Origin: Streptacidiphilus fuscans
GTDB lineage: Bacteria > Actinomycetota > Actinomycetes > Streptomycetales > Streptomycetaceae
Direction: 5' to 3'
DNA length: 64,000 nt
NCBI RefSeq assembly: GCF_015690355.1
Contig: NZ_JADPRT010000015.1
Span: forward strand, 20,112-84,111
Part shown: positions 33,394-41,564 of the stretch, one piece after another
Layout of the letters: the number at the start of each line of letters is the position of its first letter
How positions within the stretch are numbered: position 1 is the first letter of the stretch
The notes under the pieces: generated by a model
What the model saw: the letters and a program-made list of their open reading frames with translations, nothing else
Told to the model about the DNA's origin: nothing
The model's database searches: none
Made by a program: the position numbers and the translations under genes

Positions 33394-33422
33394 AGTGCCT
33401 GCCACTCTGGCACTGCGTGCCA
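33394..33422. promoter_or_regulatory. Overlapping palindromes upstream of citrate synthase
   Basis: AGTGCC-N9-GGCACT (33394-33414) and TGGCAC-TGC-GTGCCA (33408-33422) share their middle arm, so the two hairpins or operator forms exclude each other. The second is nearly repeated at 8291-8305 before the ECF sigma gene. Confidence 0.5.
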
Positions 33423-33530
33423 CGCGCGCACCGCACCTCTTACCGCGCAACCGCGCGGTCACAACCCAAGAGACGACTTGGCCACACCCCAAAGTCATCC
33501 GCCGATCCGACCGATCAGAGGAGCCGCCTG

Positions 33531-34631
33531 ATGTCCGACTTCGTACCCGGGCTCGAAGGAGTCATTGCGTTCGAGACGGAGATCGCCGAACCCGACAAGG
33601 AGGGCGGCTCGCTCCGCTACCGCGGGGTCGACATCGAGGAGCTCGTCGGTCACGTCTCCTTCGGCAACACCTGGGGCCTGCTGGTCGACGGCAAGTTCAA
33701 CCCGGGCCTGCCGCCGGCGGAGCCGTTCCCGATCCCGGTCCACTCCGGCGACATCCGGGTGGACGTCCAGTCCGCGCTGGCAATGCTGGCCCCCGTCTGG
33801 GGTCTGCGCCCGCTGCTCGACATCAGCGCCGAGCAGGCCCGTGACGACCTCGCCCGCGCCGCGGTGATGGCCCTCTCCTACGTGGCCCAGTCGGCCCGCG
33901 GCCAGGGTCTGCCGATGGTCCCGCAGAGCGAGATCGACAAGGCCGAGACCATCGTCGAGCGCTTCATGATCCGCTGGCGCGGCGAGCCCGACCCCAAGCA
34001 CGTCAAGGCGGTCGACGCGTACTGGACCTCCGCGGCCGAGCACGGCATGAACGCCTCGACGTTCACCGCCCGCGTCATCGCCTCCACCGGCGCGGACGTC
34101 GCCGCGGCGCTCTCCGGTGCCGTCGGCGCGATGTCCGGCCCGCTGCACGGCGGTGCGCCGTCCCGCGTCCTCGGCATGATCGAGGAGATCGAGCGGACCG
34201 GCGACGCGGTCGCCTACGTCAAGAACGCCCTCGACAAGGGCGAGCGCCTGATGGGCTTCGGCCACCGCGTCTACCGCGCCGAGGACCCCCGTGCGCGCGT
34301 CCTGCGCCGCACGGCGCAGGAGCTGGACGCTCCCCGCTTCGAGGTCGCCGCGGCCCTGGAGAAGGCGGCCCTGGAGGAGCTCCACGCCCGCCGCCCCGAC
34401 CGCGTGCTGGCCACCAACGTCGAGTTCTGGGCGGCCATCGTCCTGGACTTCGCCGAGGTCCCCGCGCACATGTTCACCTCGATGTTCACCTGCGCCCGCA
34501 CCGCGGGCTGGTCGGCGCACATCCTTGAGCAGAAGCGCACGGGCCGCCTGGTGCGCCCGTCCGCGCGCTACATCGGCCCGGGCACGCGCAGCGTGACCGA
34601 GGTCGAGGGCTTCGGCGACATCGCGCACTGA
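33531..34631 (+). CDS. Citrate synthase (type II-like, CitA2)
   Basis: 366 residues. Catalytic blocks are all visible: GPLHGGAPSRVLGM (first His), MGFGHRVYRAEDPRA (second His) and the substrate-binding C-terminal VLDFAEVPAHMFTSMFTCARTAGWSAHILEQ with RLVRPSARYIGP. It condenses oxaloacetate and acetyl-CoA to citrate; a 2-methylcitrate activity cannot be excluded. AGAGGAG lies 7 nt before ATG 33531. A long 390-nt upstream region with palindromes suggests regulation. In S. coelicolor a second citrate synthase also diverges from pdxH. Downstream lies a large repeat island. Confidence 0.9.
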   Translation: MSDFVPGLEGVIAFETEIAEPDKEGGSLRYRGVDIEELVGHVSFGNTWGLLVDGKFNPGLPPAEPFPIPVHSGDIRVDVQSALAMLAPVWGLRPLLDISAEQARDDLARAAVMALSYVAQSARGQGLPMVPQSEIDKAETIVERFMIRWRGEPDPKHVKAVDAYWTSAAEHGMNASTFTARVIASTGADVAAALSGAVGAMSGPLHGGAPSRVLGMIEEIERTGDAVAYVKNALDKGERLMGFGHRVYRAEDPRARVLRRTAQELDAPRFEVAAALEKAALEELHARRPDRVLATNVEFWAAIVLDFAEVPAHMFTSMFTCARTAGWSAHILEQKRTGRLVRPSARYIGPGTRSVTEVEGFGDIAH

Positions 34632-34632
34632 G

Positions 34633-34990
34633 CAACTGTGCTGCCGTAGGCAGTTGCACTACCGCAGGGGGCGCGAGGGTCCGCTGATACGCGGCTCCGC
34701 CGCAGAGGCGCGACAAGCTGGATCCGCGCTCCCGCAGGTAGTTGCACTACCGCAGGGGCGCGGGGCTCTGCCGATCTGCGGCTCCGCCGCGTGGGCGCGA
34801 CAAGCCGAGCCCGCGCTCCCGCAGGCAGTTGCACCACCAGGGGCGCGGGGAACTGCGCGACAAGCCACCCAGTGTGGTGAGTCACCGTGCGAACAGGGCC
34901 ATCCGCACACGGTGGTTGTTCGCGCAGTTCCCCGCGCCCCTGGTCGTGCAACCGACCGCCCTGCGCGCAGAGCAATCCCCGCGCCCCTGA
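34633..34990. repeat. Repeat island: three modules of the dispersed intergenic repeat (copy 3)
   Basis: Two partial modules (CAGTTGCACTACCGCAGGGG about 34650; GTAGTTGCACTACCGCAGGG about 34738, each followed by GCGGCTCCGCCGC and GCGCGACAAGC) precede one full inverted repeat: CACCAGGGGCGCGGGGAACTGC at about 34831 and its mate GCAGTTCCCCGCGCCCCTGG at about 34923, with GGGCCATCCGC between. It fills the 454-nt space after the citrate synthase gene and has no gene. Confidence 0.85.
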
Positions 34991-35073
34991 AGTGCACCCT
35001 CCCGCCCCGGAAAACTGCAGCTCCAGGCGGTCTCATCAGGCGGACCTGGCGTCTCAGCCGAGCGCGTAGCGGC

Positions 35074-35079
35074 TAGGCT
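35074..35079 (+). promoter_or_regulatory. -10 box of a leaderless serC transcript
   Basis: TAGGCT ends 6 nt before GTG 35086 and there is no Shine-Dalgarno sequence, so transcription probably starts at the G of the start codon. The -35 is weak. Confidence 0.6.
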
Positions 35080-35085
35080 GCGCAC

Positions 35086-36204
35086 GTGGCTGATATCCAG
35101 ATCCCCGCTGACATCAGGCCCGCTGACGGCCGTTTCGGCGCAGGTCCGTCCAAGGTCCGGCCGGAGGCGCTCCGCGCGCTCGCTGAGACCGGTACCTCCC
35201 TGCTCGGCACCTCCCACCGCCAGGCCCCGGTGAAGAACCAGGTCAAGCGCGTGCGTGAGGGCATCAGCAGCCTCTTCTCGCTGCCCGACGGCTACCAGGT
35301 CGTCCTCGGCAACGGCGGGTCCACCGCGTTCTGGGACATCGCCGCCTTCGGTCTCGTCGAGAACAAGTCCCAGCACCTGAACTTCGGCGAGTTCTCCTCC
35401 AAGTTCGCGGCAAGCGTCAAGGCCGCGCCGTGGCTGGCCGAGCCGACCGTGATCAAGTCCGAGCCTGGCACGCACCCGCTGCCGCAGGCCGAGGCCGGGG
35501 TCGACGTCTACGCGCTGACCCACAACGAGACCTCCACCGGCGTGGCCATGCCGATCCGCCGGGTCGAGGGCGCCGACGAGGGCGCGCTCGTGCTGGTGGA
35601 CGCCACCTCCGGCGCCGGCGGTCTGCCCGTCGACATCGCCGAGACGGACGTCTACTACTTCGCCCCGCAGAAGTGCTTCGCCTCCGACGGCGGGCTCTGG
35701 GTCGGCGTCTTCTCCCCCGCCGCGCTGGAGCGCGCCGCCCGCATCGCCGCGAGCGACCGCTACGTGCCGCCGTTCTTCGACCTGCCGACCGCGATCGACA
35801 ACTCGTCGAAGGACCAGACCTACAACACCCCGTCCGTCTCCACGCTCTTCCTCTTCGCGGAGCAGCTGGAGTGGATGAACGGCAACGGCGGTCTCGACTG
35901 GACGACGGCCCGCACCGCGGACTCGTCCTCGCGCCTCTACACCTGGGCCGAGAAGTCGCCCGTCGCCACGCCGTTCGTCGCCAACCCGGCGGAGCGTTCG
36001 CAGGTCATCGGGACGATCGACTTCGACGACTCGGTCGACGCCGCGGCGATCGCCAAGGTGCTGCGCGCCAACGGCATCGTCGACACCGAGCCCTACCGCA
36101 AGCTCGGCCGCAACCAGCTCCGCGTCGCGATGTTCCCGGCGATCGACCCGGCCGACGTCGAGGCGCTGACCACCTGCATCGACTACGTCATCGAGCGCCT
36201 GTAG
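35086..36204 (+). CDS. serC: Phosphoserine aminotransferase
   Basis: 372 residues. Class V PLP-dependent aminotransferase of the actinobacterial SerC type: GRFGAGPSKVRPEALRAL, LGTSHRQAPVKNQVKRVREG, GNGGSTAFWD, LTHNETSTGVAMP, DATSGAGGLPVDIAETDVYYFAPQKCFASDGGLW (Lys of PQKCF near 194 binds PLP) and NPAERSQVIGTIDF. It converts 3-phosphohydroxypyruvate and glutamate to phosphoserine in serine biosynthesis, and an analogous step in B6 synthesis elsewhere. It has a -10 box directly upstream and no ribosome site, so it is probably leaderless. A 14-bp hairpin follows. Confidence 0.95.
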   Translation: MADIQIPADIRPADGRFGAGPSKVRPEALRALAETGTSLLGTSHRQAPVKNQVKRVREGISSLFSLPDGYQVVLGNGGSTAFWDIAAFGLVENKSQHLNFGEFSSKFAASVKAAPWLAEPTVIKSEPGTHPLPQAEAGVDVYALTHNETSTGVAMPIRRVEGADEGALVLVDATSGAGGLPVDIAETDVYYFAPQKCFASDGGLWVGVFSPAALERAARIAASDRYVPPFFDLPTAIDNSSKDQTYNTPSVSTLFLFAEQLEWMNGNGGLDWTTARTADSSSRLYTWAEKSPVATPFVANPAERSQVIGTIDFDDSVDAAAIAKVLRANGIVDTEPYRKLGRNQLRVAMFPAIDPADVEALTTCIDYVIERL

Positions 36205-36228
36205 TCGCCGAAGCTCAGAGATCAACGA

Positions 36229-36262
36229 GGGGCCCGGGGAGCCGAACAGCTCCCCGGGCCCC
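36229..36262. terminator. Terminator after serC
   Basis: GGGGCCCGGGGAGC (36229-36242), loop CGAACA, GCTCCCCGGGCCCC (36249-36262): a perfect 14-bp stem followed by TTCTCG. It lies between convergent serC and the secreted-protein gene and can serve both. Confidence 0.92.
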
Positions 36263-36292
36263 TTCTCGTCGCGCCGCTGACGACGGATCAGA

Positions 36293-36874
36293 TCAGGGGA
36301 TCGGCACCGGCACGGGCAGCGGCGGCAGGCTCAGGCCGAGGGCCGCCACGACCGCGGTGACCACCGCGAGCAGGTCCGCGACCACCGCGGTGATCGCGGC
36401 GAGCACCTTGGTCGGGTCGGGGAGCGCGGCGACGATCGCCTGGACGTCGGTGGTGAGCTTGGTCAGGGCGTCGCTCACCGCGTCCTGCGGCTTCATGGCG
36501 TGCACGGGCACGGCGTGCACCTTGCCGAGCTTGGCCCCCGGCTTGACCGCCGCGGTCACCGGAGCCGCCGGGAGGGACGCCTTGAGCGCGGTGACGGCGT
36601 CGGTGACCTGCTTCACCAGTGCCGTCAGTGACGCCGCGCTGGGGGCCGGAGTCGCGGAGGCCGCCGTGGAGAGCTTCGCGACGGCGGACTGGACCGCGCC
36701 GAGGTTGCCGAGCGTGCCGAGCTCGGCGGTGGGGTTGGCGGCAGCGGCGACATGGCGCGCCGTGCCGCCCTGGGGTTGAGGAGCCGCCTCCGCGGTCGAG
36801 ATGAGGCCTCCGCCGGCCACGGTGGCGGCGAGGGCGATACCGGCGATCACGGAGTGGGTGCGACTGACACGCAT
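36293..36874 (-). CDS. Small secreted protein of unknown function
   Basis: 193 residues. Signal peptide MRVSRTHSVIAGIALAATVAGG with likely AxA cleavage (STAEAAP) near residue 31. The mature part is Ala/Val/Thr-rich amphipathic helices without cysteines (LTALVKQVTDAVTALKASLPAAP, LTKLTTDVQAIVAALPDPTKVLAAITAVVADLL) and ends in PPLPVPVPIP. No known domain recognised. Just upstream of its start is a 19-bp palindrome. A structural or surface-active role is possible but not supported by motif. Confidence 0.75.
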   Translation of the reverse strand: MRVSRTHSVIAGIALAATVAGGGLISTAEAAPQPQGGTARHVAAAANPTAELGTLGNLGAVQSAVAKLSTAASATPAPSAASLTALVKQVTDAVTALKASLPAAPVTAAVKPGAKLGKVHAVPVHAMKPQDAVSDALTKLTTDVQAIVAALPDPTKVLAAITAVVADLLAVVTAVVAALGLSLPPLPVPVPIP

Positions 36875-36899
36875 GAGCTGAGTTCCCTTACTACTGGGA

Positions 36900-36918
36900 G
36901 TGACTGAGACTCAGTCAC
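36900..36918. promoter_or_regulatory. 19-bp palindrome upstream of the secreted-protein gene
   Basis: GTGACTGAG-A-CTCAGTCAC is perfect, 25 nt before the start codon at 36874. An outer pair GGAGTGAC ... GTCACTCC overlaps it. Either an operator at the promoter or a hairpin in the leader. Confidence 0.6.
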
Positions 36919-36975
36919 CGTCACTCCGGGGAACACGCTCCGCAACTCGGGGACCACGAAGGGTCACCTGGTCGC

Positions 36976-37062
36976 TCAGTGAACCATGGCGCCGATCACC
37001 ACGGCGACGAGGAGCAGCACCAGCGCGCCGCTGACGATTCGGGTTCGGGTCTTGGGGTCCAC
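36976..37062 (-). CDS. 28-residue membrane peptide downstream of a LacI gene
   Basis: GTG 37062 begins VDPKTRTRIVSGALVLLLVAVV and ends GAMVH before TGA at 36976. It has a short basic head and one transmembrane helix. The start is 9 nt after the LacI stop, and GAAGGA within the LacI end is a plausible ribosome site, so it is probably co-transcribed. Small single-helix proteins of this form are widely conserved in Streptomyces; no function is known to me. Confidence 0.55.
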   Translation of the reverse strand: MDPKTRTRIVSGALVLLLVAVVIGAMVH

Positions 37063-37071
37063 GTGACCAGC

Positions 37072-38166
37072 CTATCCTTCGGTTTCCGCACGCCCGGTGG
37101 GGTGTGCGGTCGATCCCCGGACCACGAGCGCGGTGGGCAGCGGCTCGGGTTCGGGCTCGGTCTTCGACGCGGTTTCGCGACTTTCCGACGGACCGTCGGA
37201 TCGTTCACCCATCAGGGCGGTGAGCAGCCGGACGCCTGCCGCGCCCAGACGCTCGCCCGGCAGGTCCACGGTCGTCAGCGCGGGCGCGAAGAGCGGCGCG
37301 GCGACGATGTTGTCGATGCCGACGACCGACAGGTCGTCAGGAATGCGCAGTCCGAGCTCGGCAGCGACGTGGTAGACGCCCGCCGCGACCACGTCGTCGT
37401 CGCACACCACGGCACGCACCCGCTCCCCCGACCCCCGCCCCGGCCCGGGCCCCGACCCCGGCGAGGCCAGCAGCACCCGTGCGGCCTCCCTGGCGGCGTC
37501 CAGGCCGCCGTTGACGGAGACTCCGACCTCGACCACCTCGGCTCCCGACGCCGCGCGCTCGAAGCCTGCCTGGCGTGCCCGGAAGGTGTGCGCGGACTCA
37601 ACCGACCGCAGATGACCGAGCCGGAGGTGACCGAGCTCACGGAGATGGGTGACCGCAGCGGCCATCCCGCCGCCCACGTCGAGCTGCTGGGTGCGCCGCT
37701 GCGGATGGCCGGCGCTGAGCGCCGGGTCGGCGTCGAGGAAGACGGTGGGCAGGCTCTCCGGCAGGTCGTCGCCGAGCTGGCTGTCGTCGGGCGAGCAGAT
37801 CAGCAGACCGTCGTACTGGCCGCTGCGGGCCGCGCGGGCGAGCTCGGCATGGTCCCAGCCCGACGAGACGACGACCGACAGCTCGCCGAGCGCCGCCTCG
37901 GCCTGCGCTCCCGCGAGGACGCGGGCGAAGAACGGCCCCAGGATGTTCGGCACCGCGAGCAGCAGCAGGCCGGTCCGGCCGAGCCGGAGCTGACGGCCCG
38001 CCGCCTGCGGTTGGTAGCCCAGCTCGGCGGCCGCGGCCAGCACGCGCTCCCGCGTCGGCGCGGAGACGCGGTGCGAGGAGGCGCTGGCGGAGAAGACCAG
38101 CGAGACCGTGGCCTGGGACACCCCTGCCAGCCGGGCCACGTCCTGTCCGGTGGGGCGACGCGTCAT
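37072..38166 (-). CDS. LacI-family transcriptional regulator
   Basis: 364 residues. N-terminal HTH with hinge: TGQDVARLAGVSQATVSLVFSASASSHRVSAPTRERVLAAAAELGYQPQAAGRQLR, then a periplasmic-binding-like effector domain (TGLLLLAVPNILGPFFARVLAGAQAEA, VVCDDDVVAAGVYHVAAELGLRIPDDLSVVGIDNI). An insert rich in Gly/Pro (GSGPGPGRGSG) and a Glu/Pro tail are unusual but short. No sugar transporter is adjacent, so the controlled genes and effector are unknown. A 28-residue membrane peptide follows in the same transcript. Confidence 0.9.
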   Translation of the reverse strand: MTRRPTGQDVARLAGVSQATVSLVFSASASSHRVSAPTRERVLAAAAELGYQPQAAGRQLRLGRTGLLLLAVPNILGPFFARVLAGAQAEAALGELSVVVSSGWDHAELARAARSGQYDGLLICSPDDSQLGDDLPESLPTVFLDADPALSAGHPQRRTQQLDVGGGMAAAVTHLRELGHLRLGHLRSVESAHTFRARQAGFERAASGAEVVEVGVSVNGGLDAAREAARVLLASPGSGPGPGRGSGERVRAVVCDDDVVAAGVYHVAAELGLRIPDDLSVVGIDNIVAAPLFAPALTTVDLPGERLGAAGVRLLTALMGERSDGPSESRETASKTEPEPEPLPTALVVRGSTAHPTGRAETEG

Positions 38167-38203
38167 GATCGGCGTGCCTGTGCGCTACGCGGGTGCCGGG
38201 CGG

Positions 38204-38542
38204 TTACTGCTGGGCGCGGAGGGCGTCGTCGACGGCGTCCTCGGCCGCGTTCTGGGCCGCGATCCGGCTGGCCATGCTGCCCGACTTGGACTTGCGGCGC
38301 TCGATGCCGCCGGTGATCTGCTCCGACATGGCGTCGCGCTGCTTGTTCAGCACGACGTAGCTGATCGGCGCGGAGACCAGGGCCGCGATGATCAGCAGCA
38401 GGAAGACACCGGAGCTGCCGGCCGTGACCGGCAGCACACCGAAGTGGGCCAGGAGCAGGGCGACCAGGAAGACGGCCAGGAAGATGCTGGCGCGCATCGC
38501 GGAGTAGCGGAGGGTCGCGTGCGAGGTACTGGGGGTGCTCAC
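38204..38542 (-). CDS. DUF4229-type small membrane protein
   Basis: 112 residues from GTG 38542 (weak AAAGAGA upstream). Two hydrophobic helices, RASIFLAVFLVALLLAHFG and GVFLLLIIAALVSAPISYVVL, then a charged tail with the conserved QRDAMSEQI and an Ala/Asp-rich C-terminus. This matches the actinobacterial DUF4229 family; function unknown. Longer in-frame extension to 38878 runs through a neighbouring gene region and is rejected. Confidence 0.78.
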   Translation of the reverse strand: MSTPSTSHATLRYSAMRASIFLAVFLVALLLAHFGVLPVTAGSSGVFLLLIIAALVSAPISYVVLNKQRDAMSEQITGGIERRKSKSGSMASRIAAQNAAEDAVDDALRAQQ

Positions 38543-38675
38543 GGCTCGGTTTCTCTTTCCCTTGTCCGTGGAGGTACGACAGTCCAGTGAAGCACGCCCG
38601 CAAGGGCGATCTTCACCGGGTCCGCACGCCGCTGCGTACGTGGCGGGGCTCAGCCGCGTACGCGGCGGCCGGACG

Positions 38676-39212
38676 TCAGCGCAGGTCGAGCCACATGAAG
38701 ACGGAGTCGCGGTCGTCGCCGGGCGCGACGCGCAGCGCTCCCGGCAGTCGGCCGACCTCCTTGTAGCCGCAACGCTCGTAGAAGCGCTCCAACCCGAGGC
38801 CGCCGCGCAGGTCGAGCTGGAGCCCGGCCAGACCCCACGCACGGGCGTGCCGCTCGGCCTCCGCGAGCAGCGCGACACCGTCGCCCCGGCCCTGGAAGTC
38901 GGGGTGCAGCATGACCCGCTTGACGGTCCGCCAGTGGTCCATCAGCGAGAACCGCATGTCCACGAGGAAGAGGGCACCGGCCATGCGGCCGGTCTCCTCG
39001 TCGTGCGCGACCAGCAGCCGGTCTCGGCCGTCGCCCGGTCCGTGACCCAGCCCGGCCAGCCCCTTCTCGGCCGTCGGCCGGACCTCCTCACGGGTGACCG
39101 GCGCGACGAAACCGATCGCGCCGCCCGCATTCGTGGCCGCAGTCCAGACGTCTATCAGGCCCTCGACCAGCTCCGGGGTGACCTCGGGGTCGAGGGTGAA
39201 ACGCAGTGCCAT
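38676..39212 (-). CDS. GNAT-family N-acetyltransferase
   Basis: 178 residues with the GNAT acetyl-CoA loop: VKRVMLHPDFQGRGDGVALLAEAERHARAWG (Q-x-x-G-x-G/A type), preceded by RLLVAHDEETGRMAGALFLVDMRF and followed by LDLRGGLGLERFYERCGYKEVGR. Substrate unknown. It lies between mqnE and the DUF4229 gene on the same strand; mqnE ends 29 nt from its start on the genome, so it may be read with mqnE. Confidence 0.85.
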   Translation of the reverse strand: MALRFTLDPEVTPELVEGLIDVWTAATNAGGAIGFVAPVTREEVRPTAEKGLAGLGHGPGDGRDRLLVAHDEETGRMAGALFLVDMRFSLMDHWRTVKRVMLHPDFQGRGDGVALLAEAERHARAWGLAGLQLDLRGGLGLERFYERCGYKEVGRLPGALRVAPGDDRDSVFMWLDLR

Positions 39213-39240
39213 GTACAGAGAGCCCCTGGAACCGTGCCGA

Positions 39241-40404
39241 CTAGAACTTCATCGGCTGCGGCGTCTCGCGACGGTCGCCGTCCGGGCCCGGGTACTCACG
39301 GATGATCTCGTAGCGGGTGTTCCGCTCGACCGGGCGGAAGCCCGCGTCACGGATCAGGTCGAGCAGGTCGTCACGGGTCAGCTTGTTCGGCGTGCCGAAG
39401 CCGTCCGCGTCGTGGGTGATCTTGTACTCGACGACCGAGCCGTCCATGTCGTCCGCGCCGTGGTTGAGCATCAGCTGGGCGCCGGCCAGACCGTGCATGA
39501 CCCAGAACACCTTGACGTGCGGGACGTTGTCGAAGAGCAGCCGGGAGACGGCGAAGGTGCGGATCATGTCCGCGCCGGTCGCCATGGTGGTGCGCGCCTG
39601 CAGCGTGTTGCGGACCTTGCCGTCACGCGAGTCGTGGAAGTCGTGCTGGTAGCGCAGCGGGATGAAGACCTGGAACCCGCCGGTCTCGTCCTGCAGCTCA
39701 CGCAGCCGCAGCACGTGGTCCACGCGGTGGCGCGGCTCCTCGATGTGGCCGTAGAGCATGGTGGCGGGCGTCTTCAGGCCCTTGGAGTGAGCGAGGCGGT
39801 GGATCCGCGACCAGTCCTCCCAGTGGGTGTCGTGGTCGACGATGTGCTGACGCACCTCCCAGTCGAAGATCTCCGCGCCACCGCCGGTCAGCGACTCCAG
39901 ACCGGCGTCGATCAGCTCGTCGAGGATCTCGTCGGCCGAGAGGCCGGAGATCTTCTCGAAGTGGTGGATCTCGGTGGCGGTGAAGGCCTTGAGCGCGACG
40001 TTCGGCAGCGCCTCCTTGAGGGCGCGCAGCGAACGCGGGTAGTACCGCCAGGGGAGGGTCGGGTGCAGGCCGTTGACGATGTGCAGCTCGGTCAGCTGGT
40101 CGTTCTCCATCGCCTTGGCGAGCTTGACCGCCTCCTCGATGCGCATCGTGTACGCGTCCTTCTCGCCCGGCTTGCGCTGGAAGCTGCAGTAGGCGCAGGA
40201 GGCGGTGCAGACGTTGGTCATGTTGAGGTGACGGTTGACGTTGAAGTGGACGACGTCGCCGTTCTTCCGCGTCCGCGCGTAGTGGGCGAGGCCACCCAGC
40301 CAGGCCAGGTCGTCGGTCTCGTAGAGCGCGACCCCGTCCTCACGACTGAGCCGCTCCCCGGCGTAGACCTTCGCCTCCAGCTCGCGCTTCAGCCCTGCGT
40401 CCAT
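39241..40404 (-). CDS. mqnE: Aminofutalosine synthase (radical SAM)
   Basis: 387 residues. Radical SAM cluster CTASCAYC (C66, C70, C73), the ELHIVNGLHPTLPWRYY block and GGGAEIFDWEVRQHI, TMLYGHIEEPRHRVDH are characteristic of MqnE. It joins 3-[(1-carboxyvinyl)oxy]benzoate to SAM-derived adenosyl to give aminofutalosine in the futalosine route to menaquinone. ATG 40404 has GGAGG about 10 nt upstream; ATG 40413 lies only 1 nt from it. It is separated from the other mqn genes of this block by the Lrp/threonine dehydratase pair and a dispersed repeat. Confidence 0.93.
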   Translation of the reverse strand: MDAGLKRELEAKVYAGERLSREDGVALYETDDLAWLGGLAHYARTRKNGDVVHFNVNRHLNMTNVCTASCAYCSFQRKPGEKDAYTMRIEEAVKLAKAMENDQLTELHIVNGLHPTLPWRYYPRSLRALKEALPNVALKAFTATEIHHFEKISGLSADEILDELIDAGLESLTGGGAEIFDWEVRQHIVDHDTHWEDWSRIHRLAHSKGLKTPATMLYGHIEEPRHRVDHVLRLRELQDETGGFQVFIPLRYQHDFHDSRDGKVRNTLQARTTMATGADMIRTFAVSRLLFDNVPHVKVFWVMHGLAGAQLMLNHGADDMDGSVVEYKITHDADGFGTPNKLTRDDLLDLIRDAGFRPVERNTRYEIIREYPGPDGDRRETPQPMKF

Positions 40405-40497
40405 CCGCCTCATGCCTCCATCAGCAGTGGCCCTCACCGGGCCGACGATCCCCACGAGCCTACGCCCTCACTCTGACGGGATGTTGCGGTACCCGTC

Positions 40498-40582
40498 AGG
40501 GGCGCGGGGAACTGCCCGAGAAACCACCCACAGAGGTAGAGCACCGAACGAGCAGGGCCATCCGCACAGGGTGGTGCAGGAC
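40498..40582. repeat. Dispersed intergenic repeat, half copy (copy 4)
   Basis: AGGGGCGCGGGGAACTGCCC followed by GAGAAACCACC and the core CAGGGCCATCCGCACAGGGTGGTGCAGG. The right-hand inverted arm is absent. It lies immediately downstream of the threonine dehydratase stop (40583, minus strand). Confidence 0.75.
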
Positions 40583-41557
40583 TCAAACGGCGAGAATCCT
40601 CGCCAAAAGCGCCGGATCCACGTTCCCGCCGCTCACCACCGCGGCGAACCGCGTGCCCGGCAGCTCCGCGCCGTGGAACAGGTACGCAGCCGTCGTCACC
40701 GCACCCGACGGCTCGGCCACGAGCCGCCCGCGGCGGGCCAGGACAGCCATCGCGTCGCGGATCTCGTCCTCCGTGACCGTGATGATGTCGTCGACGTACG
40801 CCTGGACGTGCTCCCACGGCAGCAGGCCGAGGGAGTTCGTCCGCAGCCCGTCCGCGATCGTGCGGTGGGTGTCCGCGAAGGGCCACACCTTCCGCTCGCC
40901 GGAGCGGAAGCTCTCCGCCGCGTCGCCGGCCAGGGCCGGCTCGACGCCGATGACCTTGACGCCCGGCATGGTGAGCTTCAACGCCGTTGCCACACCGCTG
41001 ATCAGGCCGCCGCCGCTGACCGGGACCAGGACCGTCTGCAGGTCGAGGTCGAGAGCCGCCGCGTCGTCCGCGATCTCCATCCCGACCGTGCCCTGGCCCG
41101 CGATGACGTACGGGTCGTCGTACGGCGGGACCCAGACGTAGCCGTGCTTCTCGACCAGGTCCGCGGGCGTGGTGTCCCGCTCGTGCATGGCGACCAGGAT
41201 GACCTCCGCGCCGAACGAGCGGGTGCTTTCCACCTTCACCTCGGGTGAGGTGTCCGGCATCACGATGACGGCCTGGATGCCGAGTTCGCGCGCCGCGTAG
41301 GCCACGGCCTGCGCGTGGTTGCCACTCGACTGGGCTACCACGCCCCGCGCCCGCTCCTCCGGCGTCAGCGCCGCGAGGCGGTTGTACGCGCCGCGGATCT
41401 TGAAGGCCCCGGTCGGCTGCAGGCCCTCCGGCTTCAGATGCAGCGAACGGCCGTCGGGCTGGTCCGCCCACGGGCACGGCATCAGGGGAGTGCGCACGGC
41501 CACCCCGGCGATCCGCTGTTGCGCTTCGCGCACCTCGTCCAGCGTCACCAGGGTCAT
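40583..41557 (-). CDS. Threonine/serine dehydratase (catabolic type)
   Basis: 324 residues, PLP fold type II. The Schiff-base lysine is K53 in LQPTGAFKIRGAYNRL; SSGNHAQAVAYAARELG binds the substrate carboxylate, and VPVSGGGLISGVATALK the phosphate. No C-terminal ACT regulatory domain, so it is the short, catabolic (TdcB-like) form that makes 2-oxobutyrate or pyruvate and ammonia; serine racemase-like activity is also possible. It starts 7 nt after the Lrp gene on the same strand, so the Lrp regulator probably controls it. Confidence 0.9.
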   Translation of the reverse strand: MTLVTLDEVREAQQRIAGVAVRTPLMPCPWADQPDGRSLHLKPEGLQPTGAFKIRGAYNRLAALTPEERARGVVAQSSGNHAQAVAYAARELGIQAVIVMPDTSPEVKVESTRSFGAEVILVAMHERDTTPADLVEKHGYVWVPPYDDPYVIAGQGTVGMEIADDAAALDLDLQTVLVPVSGGGLISGVATALKLTMPGVKVIGVEPALAGDAAESFRSGERKVWPFADTHRTIADGLRTNSLGLLPWEHVQAYVDDIITVTEDEIRDAMAVLARRGRLVAEPSGAVTTAAYLFHGAELPGTRFAAVVSGGNVDPALLARILAV

Positions 41558-41564
41558 ACGCGCA

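Noticed and set aside
32386..33531. 381-codon plus-strand ORF over pdxH
   Set aside because: Antisense of pdxH, low-complexity Arg/Val composition.
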